Part shown: in pieces, positions 35,165 to 43,511 of the stretch
Layout of the letters: the number at the start of each line of letters is the position of its first letter
Numbering within the stretch: position 1 is the stretch's first letter
Source of the DNA: Hymenopellis radicata
Taxonomy: Eukaryota > Basidiomycota > Agaricomycetes > Agaricales > Physalacriaceae
NCBI GenBank assembly: GCA_015501595.1
Contig: JADNRX010000108.1
Coordinates: forward strand, 62,001-126,000
Length of the DNA: 64,000 nt
Direction of reading: 5' to 3'
Notes under the pieces: generated by a model
What the model saw: only the letters and a program-made list of their open reading frames with translations
Database searches by the model: none
What the model was told of the DNA's origin: nothing
Translations under genes and position numbers: made by a program

Positions 35165-35461
35165 TCAGTGCTGGATGGGGCCGAAAAGGCTCCTGTACAC
35201 CGCATGCCGCTGAAAGACGCGTTTCTGATGAGCTGACTCGTGTTCAAGGTCCCTAGCTATCAGTGGCGCGTATGGATCGCCTTGTCTCTGTTCCGAGTCA
35301 AAGCCTCTAGAAACGGTGGAAATGTTCGTGGAAATGCCACCGAGTAGGATCACTTGTTTTTCAAATGTTACTGTGCGCCGCATGCTTTCTTCTACAGCTG
35401 TTTCTAACCTAACTTGGAATACGACCTCATCATTTCGACTTCGCTTTCCGGAGCCGACCAC
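35165..35461 (-). CDS. Small hypothetical ORF in right inner arm
   Basis: Ninety-eight residues in one frame, containing GKRSRNDEVVFQVRLETAVE, ISTNISTVSRGFDSEQRQGD and ARDLEHESAHQKRVFQRH. The ATG-equivalent start is uncertain and the frame may extend upstream. It is the unbroken counterpart of 32843-33266. Conservation between arms may reflect recent duplication, not coding constraint. Confidence 0.35.
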   Translation of the reverse strand: MVGSGKRSRNDEVVFQVRLETAVEESMRRTVTFEKQVILLGGISTNISTVSRGFDSEQRQGDPYAPLIARDLEHESAHQKRVFQRHAVYRSLFGPIQH

Positions 35462-35729
35462 GTTTAGGCTGAAAAATTCTTTCTACTCGCAATAATCTCC
35501 AATGATTTCTCGATCTGGAACGTAGACGCCCTGGGTGCTGTCGACCGTCTAATGAGATGAATGTCTGCATCTCCGCCGAACGCTGATCTCTCTCTCTCTC
35601 CATTACACCCCAGTTCTGTCAGCGGAACTCAACGTGTATAACCTCCGCCATCCAAACGCGAACGCTCCAGCACACAGAACCGTTATCCTGGTTTTCATCC
35701 CCGTTTATTCCTCTGAGTCAATGCGAAGG

Positions 35730-35736
35730 TATATAA
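35730..35736 (+). promoter_or_regulatory. Possible TATA box upstream of DUF7770-like gene
   Basis: TATATAA, about 205 bp upstream of the ATG at 35941, also kept in the left arm (32710-32716 reversed). The distance implies a 5' leader of more than 100 nt. Confidence 0.4.
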
Positions 35737-35940
35737 CACCTCGTAAATGCTGGAATATCTGCAGTTCTAGAGGTCGGTCTCTTCAGTCCTGATTGACATA
35801 GTCTCACCGCATTTATTGTGCAGATACGTCTTGAAGCTCTCGCCCTCTTCACCTAAAACCGTTTCCAAACATCACTGAGTATGTGTCTTCGTCGTTGTAA
35901 TGCTGGGATATGAACTGAACCTCTCCTCAGATAGCGCGAA

Positions 35941-36570
35941 ATGTCTTGGTTGTACCCTCGTTCGTCAACCACTGCCGGTTCTGGCAGCACTACCAGAACT
36001 TCAGCTCCTGGCGACTCTCTTTCCGTCCCCGCCAACCCTAACCCTCGTGTGGCTCTCCAGCCCAACAGTCTCTACGTCGTAACCAGTCAGATTGCGGCAG
36101 GACCCGGAAAATTCCACTGGTCGCTTTACTTTACGAACCACGCGGGTTCGGCTATGAGGATCCATTGGACCACCCTCTCAGATGGTTCTGGCTACGCAGA
36201 AGGCGTTGTCAAAAGCATCATCACTACGCCCACCACGTATTCAGCCACAGGCAACGTCACGTTCGCGTATGTCAAGATCAATGGCTACGTACAGGTTGCC
36301 GAGAGCACCTTGGACGAGATCACGAGAAATGTGTTCTCGGTACGGCGAGGCTACCCTACATACATGGAGAACAGAAAGCACGGCTACAGTTGCAAAACTT
36401 GGCTCCTTCGCGTCATCGTCACCTTGTTCCAGAAAGGGTGCATTACCCGCCCGTATGGGGCTCCCGACTTGCAGGATGGACTTATTCCCTACATCACGGC
36501 CGTCAGCACGCAGCTGGAGAGTCAGGTTGCCCAAGGAACCTTTCCAGCGTCGTATGTCCTCGAGTATTAA
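35941..36570 (+). CDS. Hypothetical protein, DUF7770-like (tentative), full-length paralogue
   Basis: An intronless frame of 209 residues starting MSWLYPRSSTTAGSGSTT. It shares the core VTSQIAAGPGKFHWSLYF, RIHW, YAEGVV, NVTFAYVKINGYV and CKTWLLRVIVTLFQKGCITR with the protein at 18930-19508, but is clearly diverged from it and has a longer Ser/Thr-rich N-terminus. No catalytic motif or targeting signal is obvious. It lies wholly inside the right inner repeat arm; the left arm has lost about 598 bp covering its 5' two-thirds. Confidence 0.7.
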   Translation: MSWLYPRSSTTAGSGSTTRTSAPGDSLSVPANPNPRVALQPNSLYVVTSQIAAGPGKFHWSLYFTNHAGSAMRIHWTTLSDGSGYAEGVVKSIITTPTTYSATGNVTFAYVKINGYVQVAESTLDEITRNVFSVRRGYPTYMENRKHGYSCKTWLLRVIVTLFQKGCITRPYGAPDLQDGLIPYITAVSTQLESQVAQGTFPASYVLEY

Positions 36571-37071
36571 GCGCCTCATATATGGCCGTCATAATGTTTC
36601 CTGACTTTCCTCGGCTCGCTTTACTTTTCTTTGTTGTATTACTTAGTTGAATGGTTGACTTGTATTCATGCGAGAACTTGTTACGTTCATTGAGTTAGCT
36701 TGGCAAGCAAGGATTGGACGAGTAGGCCCTCGCGCGCGTTTAAGCTCGTCGGCCACACGAGTGTCATTGAAGCGCGACTGCTGTTTTGGTGGATGTATAA
36801 CAAGGCGGGCGAGGGCGACTGTTCGTCATGCCCCATCTGCATTCTTACGCTTCCGAAACTTCATCGCCAGTCCCTTCCTCGAGACCAACTACCTACCGCA
36901 CGCGTCAGTGGCAGGCTGCAACGGCGTAATCTTTAAATACGGTGCTGAGTCTAAATTCGGCCGCTGAATACCTCATCCTGATGATTCCATTCGGGACACG
37001 CGAGCGCACTAGGTTGGCGGAAAAACAGTGCACATCCGAAAAGGCTCGTCATCGACAGCTTTCAAGTTGCA
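36571..37071. other. Spacer between inner right arm and outer right arm
   Basis: Contains the 3' flank of the DUF7770-like gene, the end of the inner arm (36696) and the start of the outer arm (about 36920). No supported gene. Confidence 0.4.
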
Positions 37072-37639
37072 CGTGTGGTATCGAAACAGATCACTGCAGA
37101 TGGTACAGAACTGGTTTGTTTTCCTTGAGCCATAGACTTTCTCCTTCCTGTCGCCAATAGCATGTGGCGGTATAATTCCATTCTCCTCCAAAGCTTGGGC
37201 TAGTGATCAACCGATTAGGAGTGGATTGGTGCCGAACGTCAAACTCACATCTCCATCCGAGACTTCCACCTCCCAGTTCAAGCCGCGATCTTTGGTGAAA
37301 GGCTTAAGTGCAGCCTCATACATGTCCATAAACACGAGTTTGCGTTCATCACTGAACATCCACGTGTTAGTGGGCGGTATCAGGACTGGTAAGGTGTGGA
37401 ATTTACTTGGGGAATTGTCTCGCCAGGTGATGCACCACGACGCGCACAAAGTCCTTTGTCGGCTTCCCGCCAACAAAGTAATCCTCCTGCTTCACGTCGA
37501 TGAACAGTACAACGACGTAGAACGCGGGTATAGGCGCGGTGATACGCTTGGTGTAGATGTCGGTTATGGCCTCTGCAAGCTTAGCCTTGTCTTCCGCGGA
37601 GTAGAGGTTAGGGGGGACGTAGAATCGGTGGAGAGGCAT
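37072..37639 (-). CDS. cis-CaaD-like tautomerase, copy D (C-terminal exon frameshifted)
   Basis: Exon 1 (37639-37407) and exon 2 (37351-37249) encode the same sequence as copy B, with Pro at residue 1 and FYVVVLFIDVKQEDYF. Exon 3 (from 37199) keeps PKLWR, then loses frame because one G is absent from the GGAGGGAG stretch of the inferred ancestor (about 37186-37190). A further base is missing slightly downstream. The reading stops at 37072-37074 after unrelated residues. The break is at a different base from copy B, so the two lost the frame independently, or both reflect indel errors. Confidence 0.7.
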
Positions 37640-37731
37640 CGGGTCGCTAGAACGTGTGAAAACAGGAAATCTGAGCAGGGTAAAATGTGGATGTGTTCAG
37701 GTTGGCGGATTGGTGAGTGAGGTCCTGTTTC

Positions 37732-37738
37732 TTTTATA
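37732..37738 (-). promoter_or_regulatory. TATA box of tautomerase copy D
   Basis: TATAAAA on the minus strand, 93 bp upstream of the start. Copy B has TATGAAA at the matching place. Confidence 0.55.
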
Positions 37739-38109
37739 CCGGCCAACTCCCATCCGACCCTTCTATTTGTCGTATGTCACAGGTTGGTCGAGTCTGATAA
37801 AGCCTAGCGTACAAGACGCCGATGACCGGATTTGTTCTGACAAATTTTCATCGGGCGGTGAAAGTGTGCTATTGTGAGGAGTAGGGCGAGGCTAGGGTAG
37901 GAAAGTGCTTTGTCGGCGTCTGGGGATGTCGGTCAAGGCAAGGCATTCAATGCGCGAATGAGACCGTTCCTTAAAGATGTCACGTTGACGCTTGACGATT
38001 GTGGCACGCCTGCGCGCCCCGCAGGTGCGTTAATAATAAGTGTGCCAAAATGGAAGGACCTTTGAATTGAACGAGCATAACGTTTTGCAACCGACATATA
38101 TCAATGCAT

Positions 38110-38669
38110 TTAGAGTTTCGTGCGATATGGAATCGGCCTATTTTCTCTCTTCCACAGATCCTCTGCCTCTTTGTCACGGACAGCGTGAGGTGGAATAAGA
38201 CCATTCTCTCTCCAGAGCTTGGGCTATCAAGATCCAATCAGCATAGACTCGGAACTAGGCGGTAGGCCTAAGGAACTCTCACATCTTCATCTGAAACCGC
38301 GACCTCCCAGTCCAACCCACGGTCCTTGGTGAAAGGCTTGATAGCGTCTTCGTACATGTCCATGAACGTCACCTTCTTCTCGTCACTAGAGGGCGAAAAC
38401 GAGCGCAAGTCAGTGAGACTGTCCTCGGGACAAATAAGTAAGAAAACCTACTTCTCGAACTGCCTCGCCAAATGGTGCACCAAGATACGCACGAAGCCCT
38501 TGGTCGAATTTCCACCAACAAAACAATTCTCTTGATCCACCTCGATGAATAACACAACGACGTAGAAACGAGGAATGAAGGTATAGACGTTCGTGATAGC
38601 CTCGGCAAGTTTAGCCTTGTCCTCTGCGGTATACAGGTTGGGAGGGATATAGAATCGGTGGAGGGGCAT
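38110..38669 (-). CDS. cis-CaaD-like tautomerase, copy C (intact)
   Basis: Exons 38669-38452, 38385-38283 and 38223-38110 total 435 nt, 144 residues, intact. It starts MPLHRFYIPPNLYTAEDK, then FYVVVLFIEVDQENCFVGG, GFVRILVHHLARQFE, FTKDRGLDWEVAVSDED and LIPPHAVRDKEAEDLWKREN, ending PIPYRTKL. This is the mirror homologue of copy A and the most complete of the four; catalytic Pro-1 is kept. Intron positions and phases are identical to A. It has a good TATA box 70 bp upstream. Confidence 0.88.
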
Positions 38670-38738
38670 TTTGTGAGTTTAAATCGATGCTTGTGGGAAG
38701 TGCAGGTTTCTGAGCTAGTTTCAACAAGGCGGCCTATC

Positions 38739-38745
38739 TTTTATA
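38739..38745 (-). promoter_or_regulatory. TATA box of tautomerase copy C
   Basis: TATAAAA on the minus strand, about 70 bp upstream of the ATG at 38669, matching the box of copy A. Confidence 0.65.
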
Positions 38746-39052
38746 CGCCAAAAAATAGGATGTGGCGTAGTCTGAGGTATTGCGGCGGAAAGGACTCGGG
38801 GATAAGCCTTATGAAGCCCGTGTGGTGTGGTTATAAACAATCACCGATGGCCGAGGGGACAACCTGAAGATTTAGGAGTTTCAATGTGCTAGTAAAGCGG
38901 CTTCATCAGTCGACACGAATTCTAGACGGCATACGAGGTTACTTTGACGTCTTTGTATGCGTCTGCCAGCACCAGAATTATCTTGCGATTCGGGGTAGTA
39001 TGCGATGCCGCACCGACCGCACTATCAGAGATTCAGGTTGGTAACGTGACAT

Positions 39053-39510
39053 CTATAACGCAAAGACCCACCTCTTTACCAAAGTCATCAGACTGCTGAC
39101 TGACAGAAGTTCAAAAATAAGACCCACAGCATCTTCATCAATAGAAGAGGTGTACACACAGTATCGGGCATTGTAGTCATCTCGTAGCAGAATGGAAAGC
39201 GACGAACATGGGAACAGATGTATATACAGAACGCCATCGTTGCTGATCTTGATGATGCATTTTTCAGTCTCCTTGACACTCTGCAGCGCGTCAGGCGGCC
39301 GACTGACATATCCTTTATCCATCGCCTTGAGCAGGCGCAGAAGCCAAGTCCTACAGCAATATTCCGATCGCGGTTTTCCTTTACGCTAGAAGACCCATGC
39401 GGAGTATTCGCGAAGACAGTACCTGCCAGCTAGTCCGGAAGACGTCTAATGGCGGCATACGAATGCCCAAGATTTTGGGCAGGCGAAAGTGGCGAAGTAA
39501 GAGGTTTGCA
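39053..39510 (-). pseudogene. Truncated DUF7770-like gene in right outer arm
   Basis: On the minus strand the segments GVFAKTVPA (out of frame), MDKGYVSRPPDALQSVKETE and KCIIKIS match the gene at 18930-19508 from about codon 85 on. The 5' part is missing, there are frame breaks (one near 39425, another near 39340), and a deletion after KCIIKIS removes the C-terminus (EVEDKLLDDTFSEAH in the left copy). Confidence 0.8.
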
Positions 39511-39987
39511 ATCTGCACAGACTTGGCGGTACTTTGGAAGGGATTCTGCGGTCTAGGCTTTCCTGGAATTTTATCAGCATGCTTACCGGAGTGTTGACAG
39601 CAAAATGGAGTCTGAGCTATGAGCTGGAGCTATGAGGAGGTAATACACGATGGAGGCAAGACCAAAACGCGATCGACAAAACATGTACAAATCGTGAGGT
39701 GAGGGAGGAGTCAAGCCATCTTGCGTCCGAAGGAGGTCTCGGGCCATTTCACTGTACGGGCCGGGGGTACTGTATCATTCGTTTACCGTTACGTACATGT
39801 AAAGCGACTCTCTTTTCCCTGTCATCATTGAAACTGTTCTATCGTGTTCAACCAGCAGCACTCGATACTGAGATCTCTCTGGATTTCCGCCTGGTCAGTG
39901 ACGGTATTCTGCGCATTTTGTAGCCTAAGCGTTTTCCAGACAGCCATAGCAGACCCAAACTCCGTCCAACTCCACCTCCTTCATACT
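39511..39987. other. Intergenic region
   Basis: Between the end of the outer arm and the F-box gene. Only the likely 5' flank of that gene is here; nothing else supported. Confidence 0.4.
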
Positions 39988-41676
39988 ATGGCACCTTCAC
40001 CATACGCGAACGCCTCTTTCCCCCGTCGTAGCCTTCATCATAAACGTGAATATGAGGCCCTCATTACTCGCATTTATACATCCGGCTCTCCTGTGGCGGA
40101 AGACGAAATCTGCCATATCGAGAACGCTGTTTTACCTGTTCTCAATCAGGATGTCGCGTCAATCAATGGCAGTATCGCCTCCTTACAGTCGATTCTCGAC
40201 TCCATGAAGGAGGAGCGCGCAGCGTTGAAGAGTCTAGAGAAAGGCTACAAGACTTTTGTCCCCCATACCGCGCTATTCCTAGCGACATCTGGCATGAAAT
40301 ATTTTCGCACAGGCTTGCGCTAGGATCTTCTAACTCATGTCAAGCGTCTGGTCCAATTTGGCGTCTAAGCCAGGTCTGCCGGACTTGGCGCAACGTCGCT
40401 CTGTCTTACTATTCTGCCTGGTGCACGATCGAGTTCGACTTCATGGAACGTACATCTGAGGACGATGCACCGATCCTAGAACTCGTCCTACAACGCTCGC
40501 ATCAGCGGCCATTGAGTGTTACGCTCACCGGGTGCTGTTGTGAACCCGACAGTGATTTGGTTCGGGCTCCCCTGAAACATCTTTTCGCTGAGTCCCATCG
40601 TTGGCAGTCACTCAACTTGACTGAATTCGATCCACCGTCATTGTACCAGTCGCTCCGCGGGCGGCTTCCCCAGCTGGAATCACTGATCTTCTATTATGAT
40701 GGGGATGACAGACCGGTCTTGCATATTTTCAATGATTGTCCGTGTCTTACCCGAGTGTCGCTGCTTGGAAACCGAGCACACGTTGATCTTCCTGTGGCGC
40801 AGCTTACGGAGTTGTGTCTTAAGGAAGGTGAGGATGAGTGTTGGTGGAGAGTCGATGATGTTGGCGCGTATTGGCATTTAATTGAAGAGTGCCAGTCTCT
40901 TCAAACCCTCCACATATCATGCTTGTCGGACATCTCGGATGACGAGGATTACTACTCACCGTTATCCATGATCACCCACCCGAATATCTGCAAGATCGAT
41001 ATTGATTGCATGGGCTTGATGGACAAGCTCACGCTCCCTCGATTACAGGAGGCTGCGCTTGCTCACGATTACAACTGCCGAGCTGTCATATATTCTCTAC
41101 ATCAGTTCGAAGACTTCTACATCGTTCGAACAGCGCAAGAACCATCAGCACCTTGAAGATTCATGACGTCTCGCTGATGTCGTGGGATTCGAATGGTTCG
41201 CTACGCTCCCACCTTCTTCGCGAGGTTCTTTCCCAGACAATGAACCTCCATACGTTGGACCTCGGTGTCGAGTTGTTAAGAGATAGAACACCAGATGCTT
41301 TGGCGATTGCACAAATAACGGAGCTTGTGGAAGCGCTGAATGAGGTGGCTTTTCTCCCTCGTCTTTCTTCACTTAGGATCGACCTGCGAGGTCATATGTC
41401 AAATACTGTCACGTATTTCGGGCGCACGAAGGGTTTTGTTTCTATGGTCAAGGCTCGCTGGGAAGGGGATCGATCGCTGGGCTTAGTATACTCGAGACAT
41501 TGCACTTCTCTGTGACCTCGGAGAGTCTCCGGAAGGTGTACGATCCACATTTTGACCGGCAACGTCCACAAAATATCCATCACGGATTCAGCGATGCAGA
41601 GATTGATATTCTTCGAGCGTTGGTCAAGGAACGGATGGACCTTTCATTCCGATTCTCTGGTCGTGAAATCTTGTAA
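39988..41676 (+). pseudogene. F-box protein gene with three apparent frameshifts
   Basis: MAPSPYANASFPRRSLH starts a typical basidiomycete F-box protein: a coiled-coil lead (VASINGSIASLQSILDSMKE), the F-box PSDIWHEIFSHRLALG with WRLSQVCRTWRNVAL, then leucine-rich sequence (LTELCLKEGED, LQTLHISCLSDI) and the end RFSGREIL at the stop 41674-41676. The frame changes at the C5 run 40260-40264, near 41108-41125 (FEDF to HRSNSARTIS), and near 41480 (GDRSLGL to SILETLHFSV). Each is repaired by one extra base, so the coding sense is otherwise preserved. F-box proteins recruit substrates to SCF ubiquitin ligases. Either a recent pseudogene or an intact gene with sequence errors. Confidence 0.78.
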
Positions 41677-41828
41677 TCGATTTGGGCAGGAGGTAGAAGA
41701 TATTTGGCATCTATGACTAGCTTTACAACCTGAAGATTAACGAACGGTGTAGGTCTCCATGTGGCGCTAAGTACTTGTTCTTTGACTACAATGAAATGAA
41801 GCAACGGGGGCGCCATCCATCATCTTGT

Positions 41829-43358
41829 TCATGTCAATGTTATCCCCATAGATGTCAATGTAGATGCTAAATTGTCTTCAAGTATCTGAATTTCTTCGAG
41901 CGGGCCGCCTTCATCGCCTTCTTCACCAATAACCATGAGATTCTTTCGTGCAGCTTCCAGGTAGTTACGGAACACGTCGACCGGGCGCTGGTTCATCAGA
42001 ACTTGTACTTGTTGAGAATCTCATCACTAGTCAGCATTGCGTTCCATGACGTTTTGGCTAGTTCTAGAAGATGCATGCCTAGAAGCGACTAGTTAGTGAG
42101 TACGAAAATTTAAAACTTCAACACACCAATTTGGGGATAGTTTTCCGGGTATATGAGCTTGTACACCCACAGTACGATCTCGCCAGTGACCAGCGCTTGA
42201 GGGAATGGCCCATCGTGTGACTGATCGCTGAACGACTTTGTCATCCTCGTCAGGAAGTCTTCGTTGAAAACGAATCTCAACGTTTCCGGAAGCTTCCTCT
42301 TCCCATTGAACAGCTCCGCACTTGTACACGGCATGAACTCCTTCAGTGCCATGATCATGGGTGAAAAATTCCTTGGTGGTTGCGGTATGGCGTGCATGTC
42401 CCAGTCACCAAACGACTGGAAGAATTTACACGAGGGACAGTCGCATAAGAATCCATAGGTGTACCCGAGGGTCTCTGTCCTCTTTTGTATGAGCGCCGGA
42501 TCCATGTAGGGTATGAAGATCTACTCCGGAACATGAGATGTGAAATCGAAGAAATACCGCGACAAACCTCTTCACCCTCAGCAATATCCGCGAGCGCCAC
42601 GATCTCCATACGCACCGGGGCGCCCCGCTGTATGATATACTTTGCTGCTGCATTCGGCACGCAGCTGTGATTGAAGACGCGACTCGCCAGCGGGTATATT
42701 CCATGCGCATACGTCGTATAATGGGAATGTAGCGCAAAATTGTTTCTTCCAAAACGCTGGTAGAGCTGCTCCCAGAGGTTTCTGTCGTTAGGCGAGTATC
42801 GCCCGCTCAAGGGGCAGATATCCACGGCGGGTACTACGCAGGATGGGTCGCGCATCATGGAAATGACGAGATTGAGCTCGGAGCGCGGGTCTTCCAGGCC
42901 GTCACCGTTGCCCATCGAGGACATTAGATGAGAGCATAGAAGAAGATTCATTTTTTCATGGGTCGGGAGAGATTGGTAGCCAGACGAAGCAGACCAAGAG
43001 TTGAAGGCCTTGCACATCCTCTTGTGAACACGCTTCCAATGTAATGTTTGGCCTATGTATGTCACTGGGTCAATTACAACCTGGTCCAACAATGATGCTT
43101 ACAATTCGCGTCGCAGTAGTAATACGACGCGCATCCTTTGCAGCGGTGGAGGGAAGATGACTTGGTATGGCAAAAGTCGCATCGTTTGCCTTTTTCCGCA
43201 AAGAGAAGCACGGAAGAGGTAGGATCTACAGACAAGATGACGGATCCAGCAAAGAAATGACGCGTGGACATGGCTCTGTCGCGCACGACGACTGGATCCT
43301 TGTCCGCAACAAGGCGAATATTGGGCCCAGGTTCAATAATGGGTGGGGTCCAGGACAT
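41829..43358 (-). CDS. MYND-SET (SMYD-like) lysine methyltransferase
   Basis: Exons 43358-43103, 43052-42568, 42520-42127 and 42078 downward join across GT..AG introns. The start is MSWTPPIIEPGPNIRL. The split-SET arrangement is visible: N-terminal SET strand, MYND zinc finger CDFCHTKSSSLHRCKGCASY...CDANCQTLHWKRVHKRMC, then the core HSHYTTYAHGIYPLASRVF with the NHSCVPN motif, EEIFIPYMD, and a post-SET CDCPSC. Substrates in this family include histones and other nuclear proteins. The frame meets TGA at 41996-41998, but the other frame continues DVFRNYLEAARKNLMVIGEE to a stop at 41829-41831, so one base appears to be missing near 42003. Upstream in-frame Met codons exist (43424), but MSW fits best. 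Confidence 0.84.
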
Positions 43359-43511
43359 GATGGTCAGGAGCAAGATGGTCGCGAAGATCGCGTCAGCCTT
43401 GAACACGATCACCTTACTTGTCAAGGTAAGCGAGTAAGACAGATATTGTACTCTAGATATGTTCCCTAGATAGTGATTTGTCGTACTACTCGATAATTCC
43501 CAGCAAATCGT

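Larger units (their letters stand above)
34903..36696 (+). repeat. Right arm of the inner inverted repeat
   Basis: Mirror image of 32342-33524, with the full-length DUF7770-like gene that the left arm has lost. The arms are separated by 1,378 bp containing the phosphotransferase-like gene. Confidence 0.88.
36920..39510 (-). repeat. Right arm of the outer inverted duplication (approximate ends)
   Basis: Reverse-complement counterpart of 19170-21700, carrying tautomerase copies D and C and a truncated DUF7770-like gene in mirror order. Confidence 0.85.

Noticed and set aside
32342..36696. Inner inverted repeat as a classical TIR DNA transposon
   Set aside because: No transposase, no target-site duplication and arms over 1 kb that contain a gene; segmental inverted duplication fits better.
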